In this document: in pieces, positions 10,526 through 22,505 of the stretch
Layout of the letters: each line of letters begins with the position of its first letter
Position numbering within the stretch: the first letter of the stretch is position 1
From: Lichina pygmaea
Lineage: Eukaryota > Ascomycota > Lichinomycetes > Lichinales > Lichinaceae
Assembly: GCA_963422465.1 (NCBI GenBank)
Contig: OY730170.1
Coordinates: 3,634,379 to 3,698,378, forward strand
Length of the DNA: 64,000 nt
Direction of reading: 5' to 3'
Program-made: the position numbers and the translations under genes
Notes under the pieces: model-generated
Told to the model about the DNA's origin: nothing
The model's database searches: none
Seen by the model: only the letters and a program-made list of their open reading frames with translations

Positions 10526-12173
10526 ATGTCCGCCGACGGTGACTCCAAGGTAAGTTGATACATGACCCGATAGATCGAAGCTCACAATGCATGCTACAGG
10601 AGGATGGCCAGGCCGACAGCACCCAGCGTCGAGAGGTCGATGCTGTCACCAAAGGACAATCCGCCGCTGTGGACCAAGACACGTTGAAAGAAGTGTATGG
10701 CAAGGAGCACGTCAACCTTATATTCATCGGCCATGTCGACGCAGGAAAATCCACACTTGGGGGTAGCATCCTCTACTCCACAGGAATGGTTGATGAGCGG
10801 ACGATGGAGAAGTACAAGAAAGAGGCAAAAGACGCTGGTCGAGAGACATGGTATCTATCATGGGCTCTAGATCTCACTAAGGAGGAACGCGCAAAGGGGA
10901 AGACGGTCGAGGTCGGCCGAGGCTTCTTCGAGACGGAGAAACGGCGCTATACCATATTGGATGCCCCAGGTCACAAGACGTTCGTACCCAACATGATCGG
11001 TGGGGCGTCCCAAGCAGATGTTGGTATCCTCGTCATCTCTGCGAGAAGGGGCGAGTATGAGACCGGCTTCGAGAAGGGAGGACAGACCCGCGAACACGCA
11101 ATGCTCGCAAAGACGCAAGGTGTCAACAAGCTTGTGGTCGTGGTCAACAAAATGGACGATCCCACCGTCGGCTGGAGCAAGGAGCGTTACGATGAGTGCA
11201 TTGGCAAGCTAAGGACTTTCCTCAAGGGTACAGGCTACGATCCTAAAAACGGTAGGGCGGCCCGTTGAGGACCTAGGTTTCTGCGAAGAGCTAACGGCTG
11301 GAAGATATCATGTTCATGCCGATCTCTGCTCAACAGGCCTTGGGCATCAAGGGTCGAATCCCAAAGGACATGGCTCCGTGGTACGACGGTCCTTCTCTGC
11401 TTGAGTATCTGGACGAGATGAAGACGTTGGAGAGGAAGGTCAACGCACCATTCATGATGCCGATCAACGGGAAGTATCGAGTAAGTCTACCGACAGTCTT
11501 TCTAAAAGCAGGAGCTGACGAGCACCAACCCAGGACATGGGGACCATCGTCGAAGGGAAAATCGAGGCTGGAACCATCGCGAAAGGCTCTTCGTACATCA
11601 TGATGCCAAACCGCGAAAAGACCGAGGTGTCCGGGCTATATGGCGAGACGGAGGAGGAGATTACGCGAGCCATGTGCGGTGACCAGATCCGAGTTCGGCT
11701 TCGAGGCATTGAGGAAGAAGACATCCTTCCCGGATTCGTTCTCTGCTCCCAGGAACGGCTTGTTCACTGCGTCTCGGCATTTGAAGCCCAGATCCACATC
11801 CTCGAGCTCAAGAGCATCTTGTCAGCGGGCTTCAACTGCGTTCTGCACGTGCACGCCGCCATCGAGGAGGTGACTTTCGCGGCGCTGCTTCACAAGGTAG
11901 AAAAGGGCACTGGGCGGAAGAGCAAGAAACCGCCCCCGTTCGCAGCCAAAGGACAGAGCGTCATTGCGCGCTTGGAGGTGATTGGAGGCGCTGGAGCCGT
12001 CTGCGTTGAACGGTTCGAGGACTACCCACAGCTTGGACGCTTCACCTTGCGTGATCAGGTAAGCGCTGGCTCTTCTCGTAGTCTGTTTCTGCACTGCATA
12101 GGACTCGAGCTGAGATCACGCCCAGGGCCAAACGATAGCTATTGGCAAAATCACGAAGCTCATCACAGAGTGA
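10526..12173 (+). CDS. sup35: translation release factor eRF3 (Sup35), short N-terminus
   Basis: Five exons (10526-10549, 10600-11251, 11305-11480, 11534-12058, 12126-12173) encode 474 aa. The GTPase core is complete: GHVDAGKST (P-loop), GKTVEVG, DAPGH, NKMDD and the SA motif. The beta-barrel domains follow, with GFNCVLHVH, GTGRKSKKP, GAVCVERF and the end LRDQGQTIAIGKITKLI. With eRF1 it drives GTP-dependent peptide release at stop codons. Only about 50 residues precede KEVYGKEHVNLIFIGHVD, whereas yeast and most fungal eRF3 have 200-300 residues of prion-like N and charged M domain there. The divergent gene 259 bp upstream leaves no room for a long N-terminal exon nearby. No Q/N-rich or PABP-binding segment is visible. 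Confidence 0.93.
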
Positions 12174-13375
12174 AAGAAACGCTCTTCTCCCGGCTGCTCC
12201 TAGATAGAGGCCGGGGATGTCGTCATGGGTCTTTCGTAGGGGTATCACCTTCGCATCCGGTGGTGATCTGCTTGGCGCTTCCGCTCTGCTTCTAGCCTCC
12301 CGATACCTCTGCGGTATTGCGTTACGGTCGGCTCGAAGCATCACTTGTCCCTCGGCCTTGGTCACCATCGAGGAAAATTATCAGGCGAGGGGTCGGAGCT
12401 GATGTTGGGTAGTCGAGACCATCAAGAAGAAGCATTGAGCTGATTCTCACTTGGCTATGTCTGGCCACTAGAATAGGTAGCTGAACAACCAGCCTGAGTT
12501 CGCGGGGGCCGTTGGGAGTCAATCCCAGCCCCATACCGACCCCGCCTTTGTGATTCATTGACGAGAATACGACATGAGGCCCTAGGCTGTCGGGTCATAA
12601 AGGCACGCTGCTCTAGAGGCCAGGGCTAGGGCCACTCTACGCTGCACATCCCACCACTTCTTTGCTAAATCTAGGCATTTACCTGCTCGAGAGATGTCTT
12701 TTGCCCAAAATATTCCTAGGCGCATGCGACAAACAGCAGTGTCCATCTTGATCACGTGGACAGTTCTGCCTGTCTGTTAGTAGATGGCCACTTCAGACGA
12801 GCGAGAGACATTTCCCCGACTCCTTGCATCTGTGTTGTGGCCGTAAGCCAGCAGAGGCCGCTTGATGATTAGGTAGCTTGGTCAGTTAGCCGGTCATGTA
12901 CCGGTACGGTACGGAAGTAACTTACGTAACGTACTGTAGGCCGCTATCGTAGCCCTCAGGGGCTTCAACGAACAGCTTCTGTCAAAGTCTGATACAATTC
13001 AAATCGATTCCAAGCTCATGACTGTTGAGCGGCCAGGCGACTGGTCAGCGTGCGGCGTCGGCGTCGTACGGAAGAGGCTCCCAGCGAGTAAGATCCTCTG
13101 AGTGTCGCTACTGTATCTGACAGTTTAATATACAGGAAAAATTCTCTTCGTCTCCACGTGACCTCGGCTCTAGCAGCGAGCGAGGAGTGGTCTCTCCCAC
13201 CCCCGCACGCCCCGGTCAACAGCTTCTTACCCCACTTATCATAGGCCGTCGCCTGAGGAGTCGTGCCAGTCGGTTCTACGTAAAAATGTTTTGTACGCGC
13301 TGAATAGCAGTCGACAACTGTCTCAGTACGCGCCCAACGTCTTCCCACTTGGGAAGAGAGAATCTTCAAGGGACA
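12174..13375. other. intergenic, no gene seen
   Basis: 1.2 kb between eRF3 and lumazine synthase. A cluster of GTAC/CCGGTACGG words lies at about 12898-12940. Short open frames show no recognisable content. Confidence 0.5.
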
Positions 13376-14350
13376 ATGGCGGAAAGTGTCCCGGACATTG
13401 TTCAGAGCCTACCTCCAGGGGGTGTGCGACTTGATGGTAATCCTCTCCTTCGTACCTCATCTTTACTCGCCGTCTGAATCATCTGTCTGCCTGGAGTCTT
13501 TATCTTACCCCCTCTCTTTACTCGGTCTGCTTTAGTTCTCAGTCCCCTCAGGTTCACTCCTTCTTCAGGTACGCGCATCGGGATGGGATGCCCTCTCTGA
13601 AATCAAGGACAGGAAGAGATCTGCGAATTGGCATCGTACGTGCCCGATGGAGTAAGCCCATCGTGGATAGGCTGGTCGCCGGAGCCATGGGCCAGCTGCT
13701 AGAACACGGTGTACATGAAGAGGACATCATCATTCGTGATGTCCCTGGATGCTGGGAGTTACCGTTTGCAGTGCAGGGGTATGTGCAAGTCTCATCCCTC
13801 CAGCCCGTATCTACTTGCAAGTTTTTCGTGGGTGTTGTCGGTGGAGGCACTTCTTCCACCACTGTTCTTCTTCCTCTCGGGAGTCTACTGCCTCCAAACT
13901 TAGCATCGTCAGGCAGATGGAAGTCTGCACGGTTCTGCCTCACTCTCTCTTCCGCTAGCGTTCCAAGTTCTGACCACGATCGTCTGTGACAGGCTGATAT
14001 CTACCAACCAAGTCGATGCCGTCGTAGCCATCGGAGTACTCGTCAAAGGCGAGACGATGCACTTTGAATACATTTCTGCTGCGGTCACCCAAGGCCTAAT
14101 GCAGGTCCAACTGCAATGTCCGCCGGGCGACGCACCCGAAGCACCCAAGGGCCGCGGGAAATTATCACGCACGCCGGTGGTGCTTGGCGTCTTGACCGTA
14201 GTGACGATAGATCAGGCCTGGGCGAGGGCCGGTGTCAGCAGCGTCGCCCACGGCGAGGGTCACGGCGGCGCTACCCATCGTAACCATGGCGAGGACTGGG
14301 GTCGGGTCGCCATTGAGGTTGCCATGAGCGAGAAGGAACGCCACCCGTGA
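13376..14350 (+). CDS. rib4: 6,7-dimethyl-8-ribityllumazine synthase
   Basis: Three exons (13376-13436, 13613-13778, 13993-14350) encode 194 aa. Splicing joins GGVRLDG to [12 protein letters not shown], then FAVQG to [16 protein letters not shown]. Family signatures are in order: GIVRARW (substrate N), [24 protein letters not shown] (with the catalytic His), [10 protein letters not shown] and NHGEDWG near the end. The enzyme condenses 5-amino-6-ribitylaminouracil with 3,4-dihydroxybutanone phosphate, the penultimate step of riboflavin synthesis, in the cytosol. Two insertions stand out: about 18 residues of [13 protein letters not shown] type before TPVVLGVL, and a Gly/His-rich stretch (AHGEGHGG) before the final motif. 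Both would sit on surface loops. A distinct choice of acceptor at 13569 would bring an in-frame stop, so 13613 was preferred. Confidence 0.9.
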
Positions 14351-15051
14351 AAATTGCCGCCACCGAGGCTCTGGGCGTGTGGCCGAGAGCCGTGCGGCCC
14401 AGCGCTGCTTGGTGCCACGAGCGCCGAGGGTCGATGCACGACATCTACGCCACCAGGCACGAGCAGGCACGGCACCAGGAGCAGGCAACTTTACCAGTAC
14501 TAAGAGCAGACGCAGCATAGATAGTTGGGTCTATTTCCCTAATCTCGACGAGCTAGAGCCACAGAGCATCGCGAGTCCACTTACAATCGGATGCCCTTCT
14601 CAATACCACCAGTGGGAAGCCTGAGCCAAGGCTTAATCCGTCTACGGTGGATGCATTCTATCTTTGCACAAACACTTGTGGTTTCAAGACGGCCAGCTCG
14701 TTATCTTTCTTCCAAATCTGAGTGGCGAACTGTGTACATTGGCTAGAGATATATGGACGTACAGCGATACTCAGGAATTAGTTAAGTACCGCCTGAGCAA
14801 CCGTCTCTAGTAGGGCATCCAGCCGTGCCGTTAATGCGCGTCGCAAAAAAGTCCGAACTCCGCGGGGCAGCCCTACAGCCCTACCGTACCCACTGCGTAC
14901 CGTACCGATGAAGTTTGTACGAGTAGCTGCATTCAGACATGCCATGATATTATTGGAGGGATGCTTGATATAGCCCTGCCCTTTGCCACGAGGTTCTTAC
15001 GAGGAACTCCAAAGCTCAAAGAAGCTACTGTTCGGTAGAAGCTGCTTCAGG
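14351..15051. other. intergenic, no gene seen
   Basis: 700 bp between lumazine synthase and the CWC16 gene, with GTACC/CGTACC words near 14884-14922. No coding signal. Confidence 0.5.
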
Positions 15052-16444
15052 ATGCAAGGCTTTAGTAAGTGCTCAACAAAGACCATCTACGATGCTCAGC
15101 TAACGATTCCCAGATATGGGACGGTGCGTACGACGGGGACTTCAGCACAGGCGCTATCTCAAAGCTAGTCGCTAACGCTTTCAAGTTATGTCCCACCGGA
15201 ACATGAAGGGAGCACTTCTGCCAACAAGCTGGCCGGGAAGTAAGAGAACCAGACTCGTGTTGGAGTACCTGTCCTCGACATACTGATCGCGTGGCAGGCA
15301 TTCCCTGGGTGCCCGGGCTCGCAAGATCAATCAAGGCATCCTTACAGTACGGTTCGAGATGCCGTTCCCGGTGTGGTGCACGACGTGCCCGAAACCAACC
15401 ATCATTGGCCAAGGCGTGCGGTTCAACGCGGAGAAGAAGAAGGTCGACGCCTATCTCTCGACGCCGATCTACAGCTTTCGCATGAAGCATGTCGTCTGCG
15501 GTGGCATTATCGAGATCCGAACAGATCCGAAGAACACGGCGTATGTTGTGACGGAGGGAGGAAAGAAGAGGGATCTGGGAGAGGACAAGGAGCTCGAAGG
15601 GCAGTTCACGGTCAAGACCGAAGAAGAACGGGAGAGGCTCCGGAACGACGCGTTTGCGGCCCTCGAGGGCAAAGTAGCGGACAAGAGACAAGCCGAGAAG
15701 GATCACAGCCGGATCCGGGAGCTAGCGTCGCTGCGACAGCGAGACTGGGCCGATCCATACGCCGAAAGCCAAAGACTACGGATAACGTTCCGAGCGGAGA
15801 GGAAAGAGCGTGGGCTGAGGGCCGAGCAAGCGGAAGCTCTCAAGGATAAGATGAGTCTTGGAATCGAGCTTCTGGAAGAAACCGAGGATGACCGAAGGAG
15901 AGCGGAGCTCGTCGACTTTGGGGATGGCGAGGGCGACTTCGCCATCGTCAAAGCGAGGACGAAATCGCTCTTCGAGGCCGACGAAGCTTCTGTGGGGAAG
16001 GAGGGGGACAGGAAGCTAACGAAGGCCGACGAGGTGGCGAGAAGATCTCGCAGGAAGAAGTCGAGAAGGAAAGAAGCCCTCGAAGTGGCCGCTGCCAAGA
16101 AAGCTCAACTGCAGAAGGAGATACAGGGCAACACCCTGGCCGCAATCGATCCCTTTCAGGTGGCCGAGCAGGATTGGGGTGCGTCCAGCAGCAGCAGCAG
16201 CAGCAGCAGGGCCCACCTCGTACCCAGTATCAAGAGGAAGCACGCGCAGTCGCGATCATCAGCCCAGATAGCACAAGCAGACGCAGATGCGGCGGAGACG
16301 ACGCAGATGGATAGCATCGACGACCTGTTCCCGTCCGGAACGGTACCTACAGAGTCTGCCATATCTCTTGTTGCGCCTGCTCCTCCTTCTCCTCCTCCAC
16401 CACCACGAGCGATTTCTTTAGTGAACTACGACTCGGACGATTGA
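15052..16444 (+). CDS. CWC16-family splicing factor (Yju2/CCDC130/Saf4-like)
   Basis: Four exons (15052-15064, 15114-15123, 15186-15239, 15298-16444) encode 407 aa. The first three are tiny; exon 2 is only 10 nt. Spliced, they give MQGFNMGRYVPPEHEG, then ANKLAGKHSLGARARK, exactly the conserved fungal N-terminus. Next come ILTVRFEMPFPVWCTTCPK (metal-binding CxxC), GVRFNAEKKKV, TPIYSFRMKH and RTDPKNTAYVV. The middle is charged coiled-coil; the tail has a serine run and basic segments. The family joins the spliceosome around catalytic activation. Resemblance to the GVRFNAEKKKV/TPIY class fits Saf4/CCDC130 or Yju2; I do not separate these with certainty. Each splice site is canonical and the phases agree throughout. 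Confidence 0.9.
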
Positions 16445-18215
16445 CCACAGACACTCTCTCCCCGGCGGCAGCAGCAGCAGCAGCGGGAGCATCAGGAGTA
16501 GCAGTATCAGCATGTCCCGCACACTTGAGGACTTCAACGTAAGTGACCCACATCTTCCTTTCCTTCCTTTTCCCTCCGTCTGCGTCTCAACCCAGAATCA
16601 TCGCCGACTTGTTCCCCTCAAACTTACCAATCACGCTGACTAACTATCCTCGGCTCGTCTCTGTGTGTGGAGCTTGGATTGGGCCGTTCTCGCCAGGGAA
16701 ATTTGTTTTATTTCTTTCTTATGAGCTACTTCACTCGGGATACACGCCAGCGTCGTGAGCTGGAAAGCAGGCGCTCCTTCCTGCTGTGTGGTGGCCCCCG
16801 TCTGTCTGAGCTTGCGACGTGCTCGGCTGGTTTGGTCGTCGCCGCTGAATGGAATTGTATATTGTATTTGGTACATGGGGTAGGTAGGGTAGGTAGGTAG
16901 CTTGGGAGATTGAAGCAAGGGGAGTACTCTTCTGAACTAATTATATAGTTCCCTTCCTTGCTTTCCTGTCCACTCTTTTTTTTTTCTTCCTTCCTTCTCT
17001 TGAGTGGGTCTCGTCCCATGCTAGACAGCTGTTAAAACTTAGTTAACAGCTACTACGGTAACTACTTGCATTCACCTGCCAACATGAAACTGTCAGAAAA
17101 AGATGAATAGAATGAAACCAAGCAGCTCTGCTCCTCTTCTCTCCTCTCCTTTCCTCTTCTTCATCTCTTCTTACAATGCACACTTTCTGGATTACTTTTT
17201 TGATTTTATCTTCCGAAGAGGAGGAAGGGCCGAGGAAGATGAGATATAGGTTACATTTCCTCGTTGTTCTCATATGTTGCTACTGTTCGCTTCCGGAGGC
17301 ACGGCAGAAGGAAGATGTGTTATTATTCTTGTCGGAGAGAGCCAAGTAGGCACTGTAGGGTTCGGCGACTGCCCTAGATACATTGGGGGAGGAGCAACAT
17401 GTGACGTCGTTAGAGCTTGGAGCTTTAGGGCTCCACGCACACAGCATCCTATCCCTAACAACTATCGCCTAGCCCCATCTCCCCTGGTTTTCTTTTGGTG
17501 GATGGAGTTGGAAGTCGTAGTCGATCAGGTGATTGGTTTGATCTTGTGCGGTCAAAGGGTCCTTGGAAGAAGGTTTGGAAGGGGATCTGGAGGGGGGTCT
17601 GGAAGATGGTGGGAAGGATGTTGGATGAAGACGAAAGAAGAGGGGAAGAGGGAGGGAGAGTAGGAGAGAAGAAGATTGGAGAAACTGATTGAGCTACCTT
17701 GATGGCAGGAGGAGGAGATCAGCTGATTGCTCAACTAACCTACCCATGAAGGAGGTGGTGAAGGAGACTAATCGATTGCTCAACTAATCTACCTACGAAA
17801 GAGGTGGTGAAGTAGGTGGTGAAGATCGAGGTGAAGGAGGATCGAAAAGATGAAGTCAACCGACCTTGAAAGGGCCGTAGGATGAAGAGGAAGAAGGACA
17901 AGGATGGAACTTGACATGGGGGAGAAGAAGAAGAAAAAAACAAAGGAAAAAAGGAGGAAGAAAGAAAAGAAAAGAGCACATGCTCAGACAAAGCCGAACC
18001 ATTCTCTTCACGATTCCTCCTCCTCCCCTAAACTCCTCCTGGCTTCCTTTTTTCATTTTTTCTCCCCCGAGTCCAGCGCCGCCCAAGGATTCCCTCCGTC
18101 TCTCATCAGCCCCGACAAAGCTTTACGCCAACACCATAGAATGCCGAACCCCCGACCCCCCAGGCTCCCCCGAGACTCCGCACGCTCGATGCAAGTGGAT
18201 GGTGAAAGGAGGGAA
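16445..18215. other. intergenic between convergent genes, low complexity
   Basis: Strongly strand-biased purine/pyrimidine DNA (C/T-rich near 16550-16620 and 17140-17200, A/G-rich near 17520-17690 and 17920-17975). AGCTGTTAA/TTAACAGCT form a 9-bp hairpin at 17027-17051. No gene supported. Confidence 0.5.
17725..17812. repeat. 49-bp imperfect tandem repeat, two copies
   Basis: GATTGCTCAACTAACCTACC... starting at 17725 recurs as GATTGCTCAACTAATCTACC... at 17774, both ending in GAGGTGGTGAAG, with a few substitutions. Confidence 0.7.
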
Positions 18216-21200
18216 TCAGTCCGACGGAAGACGACCGTACGGTTCGGCGTTGATGATCTGGAAGACCACCTGCGACAGAAAGACGCCAAGCGTCCGGTTG
18301 TGCGAGACCGAGTACCACAGCTGACTCATGACGGGCGTGAAGACCTTGCCGACCCAGGTCATGTCCGGATACGGATCGGTGGGCGCATGCGGTGGCGTCG
18401 CGATCCGAGGTAGGTTGCGTACGAGATTGCGCATCACCAGCACGGCCGACAGCGGCAGACCGCCGGCTTCGCCGCGCTCGTCGACGGGCGAGTCGTAGTA
18501 CGTGAGCAGCGGCGGAGGGGGCGGTTGGTTCTGCTGGGCCGCCGCCGCGGCAGCCGCGGCCAGCGCCTCGGGCGTTCCCATCTTGTAGCCCTGCCACATG
18601 TGCTGCTTGAGGTGGTGCCCCACGAGCCCGGCTTGTTTGATGCCGCCGTCTTCATGGTACCGCTGACAATCGTCCCAGCAACATTTGAACGGTCCCTCGC
18701 CCGAGCGCTTGATGTCGAATTTCCCAGTTTCGAGACGGTATGCGCCGAGGTGGTCGCCGACTACGTGGTCCCACATGTCCGCGCTCTCGAGATGGAAGAC
18801 GTTGCACTCCTGCGGTGCGTCCTTGTCGTCGCCGACGCGCCAGAGACACTTGCGCCAGATCCGCATCTGCGGGTCCATGGGCTCGTCGCGCCACTTGATC
18901 CCGCGGATGATGAAGCGAGAGTTTTTGTCTGCGGGATTCAGCACCTGCGCCGTGGCGCCGGGAAAGGTCGCGGTCACATTTTTGATGAACTCCGCGGCCC
19001 CAAGAAGCTGCTCGGTTGGAACCGACTGGCCGAATCGGGCTTGGTACGCTTGCCAGATCTTAACCTGCGAGATATCCGAAGCGAGATCTTCTATGAAGCA
19101 AGCGCGTAGCCTACGGTTATTTATCGGTCAGCATTACCACACATCGTCAGGTGGAGGGGAGCCGAAAGAAGCTTTTCGTGGCGGAGGAGGTGGCGCCCGT
19201 GGGCTTTGAAAAAAAGGGGGGGGGGGACGCACCAGTGGCTGCTTCTCTCGGGCTCGTTGTAGCCAATGATCTCTTCAAAAAGCTTCTCTGGAATAGTGAT
19301 GCCCGGAGCCTTATCAGCGTCTTTGGATCCGGTCGCCGGAGGCTCCGGCTCGGGCTGGGGCTCGGGCGACTTCCTCGTCACTCTACTCTCGATGGCGCCG
19401 TGCTGCAGGAGACGGGCCAGCTGGCTGATCATGCCCTGGTACGCCACATGTCTGACCAGCGTCTCGACGTTGTCAAGGTGCGCCGTGTACTGATAGAGGA
19501 AATCGAGACAGGCGTGGGTCAACTCCTCATCTTCGAGGAGGAGCCAGTTGCACACGTTCTCGGCCATGACCGGCGACACGCCGCGCAGATGGTTGCTCGC
19601 CTCGAGGTTCATAGAGATGCGGCTAAGGGCACGCAAGCCGGTGACGATCATGCCACGGTCTTCACCGAGGAGTTCAGACAGCAGGGCCCGGTATAGCGGT
19701 TCGTCCGGATCCATGCTCCAGAACTTTGTCAGCTGCTCGGCGATCTCGAGCGCGTAGTGCTTCATCTCTACGACCACGCCGGTCTCGGGCAGATTGAGCA
19801 CGATGGCCATGAAGTCCCTCATCGGGCTGTACGTCGAGACGTAGGTGGCATTTTCGTCGAGCATGATCATGTTGCGGAGAACCAAGCAGGCCTCGTTGAT
19901 CTTGGCCATGTGATGGCTCAGCTCCGCGCTCTCGAAATTTCCCCGGATCTCCATCACTTTCGTGGGGTCGGGCTTGCACAGCCGTCGGATGAGGCTCTGA
20001 AGCTTGCTGCGGCGCTCCGGGTTCGGGTCTGGACCGACGTCTTTGAGGAAGTCGCTCCAGTCCTCGGCGTAGAACAGCTTGTCGATTTCGTAGGCCTTCT
20101 CCATCAGACCTTCCAGGAGTCCGGGAAACGCGTCGAACTTGTACTTGTCTCCACGTTCGTGCGAGATCTTGACGAGGTGATACAGCGCGTGATCCTGCTC
20201 CTCGGGAATGCCCGACCGAAGTCCCATGAGGATTCGAACGTAAATATTCGGGCCTTCGAAGCCGGCTGGGAAATCAAATTAGCCAGCCCCTTATCTTGCT
20301 CAGGTACGTCGGGACTTACTGCCGGGCAGGATGATGCCATCTGTGGCTGTCATCGAGCGATGCTGGGCTGCACTCTCTTGGGCCCGTCGAGCTCTCTCCT
20401 CGAAGATGGACGGATTGTTGCCCGGGGTAGAGACCGGCCTCAGCGGGAAATTCATGGCGGTACGGGGCTCGTAGTTGAGCCCCGCATGAGGAACTTGAGC
20501 CGCACTATGACCAGCGCTGGACACGGCCGGTGCGGCCTGCGGCGTTGGATTCGGAGTGGCTGCATTGACAGAGGCTTGACGAGCCTGTCTCGCTGGAGTC
20601 ACGTCGGGCTGGAACAGAACTCGCTGTGGCGGAGCCTGTCGAAGGCCTACGTTCAGCACCCGTGAGCGTCGTGGTGGACTCATCTTCGCAAGCTCGATAA
20701 TGTAGCTCGATGATGGCGAGTGAAGAAAAGGACATGAGATGAAATTAAAAGAGGAGGGCGGAGAAATAGACACGGCAACCCCCAAGAGAGGCAGCCCTCA
20801 CCACGCTAGCGGCTCACATGACACAGAAATTGCGAAAGAGAACTTGGGAACATACCTCTTGTTGACCTACCCCCAATTCCCGACTCCTCGACGTCGGGCT
20901 TCTCTTCATTGGGGATTTTTCGTTCTTCAGCATCTTGATCCTCCCCTTGAACCAGATGTCCCTGGTCCCGGCCACCGTGAGGTCGATAGTTCTCGAGCGT
21001 CCGATTGAGCAGATCGCCGCCACGAGCACTGATGTTCTCAAGGATCTCCTTGGGCGGTGGCTCCTTTCCATGTATCGTTGATATCTCGTACGCCCTACAT
21101 GGCGTGGTCAGCTACCGGTCGCTTCATGGGGAGGAACCAGGACAGCTTACGCCAGGTTCTTATAGTAGGTCGACTTGAGGCTGAAGGCCAGCGCCGGCAG

Positions 21201-21514
21201 GTTTCCATGGCCCAGGTTGAACTCTTGTCCCAGCTTCCTCCATGCAAGTTTCTCTGCGCTGACCTTGTCATAGCCTCCGCGCGCAACCACCATATTGAAA
21301 AGTCGAAGAAGGTCGACGTGCTTGCTCCCAACGCGGGGCTCGGGGTCGAAATGGGTACTAGCAGGAGAAGACATGAGCACCTTCGCTCTCCAGGCCGATC
21401 AAGATGGGACACCTACCCTCGCTTGGCATGATAGGCCGCCAAGCTCGAGATGAACTCTTGATATGCAGGACTCCGGTCGATCGAGGCGTCTGGTGCTTTC
21501 ACAGGTGGCGCCAT
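18216..21514 (-). CDS. rsc9: RSC chromatin-remodelling complex subunit Rsc9
   Basis: Six exons on the minus strand (21514-21417, 21357-21151, 21094-~20856, ~20646-20320, 20265-19233, 19110-18216) give about 932 aa. Exons 1-2 encode an ARID domain (KHVDLLRLFNMVVARGGYDKV, then WRKLGQEFNLG and YYKNLA). Exon 5 holds the alpha-helical Rsc9 core (FEGPNIYVRILMGL, KISHERGDKYKFDAFP). Exon 6 has an RFX-like DNA-binding region (QVKIWQAYQARF, AAEFIKNV) and a C2H2-type finger near residue 775 (CCWDDC ... HHLKQH). The protein is a core subunit of the ATP-dependent RSC remodeller in the nucleus. The exon 3/4 junction is the weak point: donor 20855 and acceptor 20647 keep phase, but the 3' site lies very near its only good branch point, and other acceptors are possible. 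All other joins are solid. Confidence 0.9.
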
Positions 21515-22505
21515 GATGTCCCACACAGAGCGGAAGGTTGATGTTTGATAGCGGGATGAGTTGCGGCTGTTCAGCTGGCTCCGGTGTGGGTGAGAGCTTA
21601 TGGGCGCATGAGGCTCAAAGCAGGATCATCGCCGTTGAAAGGCATCAGTGAATGATCAGGCAGTGAGTGCTTCAGCAACGGAGGATGTCTGCAACTGCTT
21701 GCAGATGTGGAGATGGACTCCCTACGATCTTGACTGGCACTATCGTTGGTCAGATAGTCGTGGTCGGTGCCGATATATGAGGGTGCAAAGCAGGTGGATG
21801 TGAGTGTGCGAAGAGAGAGCTTGAGCAGCGCATCCAAATTGTGTTATGGGGATGGATGTCCAGGGCGCGGCGGATCTATAGTTTTTCCGAACTCCGAGCC
21901 GCTAGCCGAATCCCGTGATCTGCTTAGCGAGTCACGGTACTTGCTCGCAGCAAGCGACCGACGTGGGGACCACATTCTGAGCTAAGCATTCTTGTTTCCA
22001 GCACCAAGTTGCGTACAGTACGTCCGAGTACGGAGTACGTACGGGCTTCGTGGAGCCAGAGCAGGTGTCAGATGGATCAAGAGCCCTTCAGGCTCTGGAG
22101 CATTCAAGACGGCCTTTCTCTTTTTCTGGGCAGACAGCGTATCGAGGTTCACCTGGTATGTCTGGCCAAAATATCTCCGCTGTGATGCCTGAGAAGCCGA
22201 TGCTGGGCTGAAAAGGCAGACACCCTTCAGTCTGTCTGCAAAATACAGGTTCCTACCATCATTCACATACTCTCAGCATGGAGCCTCTCTTCTAGCTATA
22301 TCTTCACATTCAAACTGGCCGCCTCTACTGGCCTACGCAGGATGGGCAGAGGCTACGTGCAGATGATTTCCGCTTTCCACGTGTCCTCGGCGATCTTTGG
22401 GCCATAGTATACTACGCGTTGGATCTACTCCTACATTCGCCAGCAACGCGGTATCGGCCTCCCCCCTGGATTACACGTCTACTGTGACTTGGTCTGGCTT
22501 CCGCC
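21515..22505. other. divergent spacer rsc9 / rec114-like
   Basis: Likely holds both promoters. GTAC palindromes (GAGTACGGAGTACGTAC) occur at about 22018-22045. A minus-strand open frame at 21982-22266 has no recognisable family. Confidence 0.5.

Noticed and set aside
16512-16700. Short spliced frame starting MSRTLEDFN with a GTAAGT donor, just past the CWC16 gene
   Set aside because: The continuation is ambiguous (several short endings) and matches nothing I know; not enough to call a gene.
21982-22266. Minus-strand 94-codon frame in the rsc9/rec114-like spacer
   Set aside because: No family resemblance, no promoter or intron signals, and it lies in a region expected to hold two promoters.
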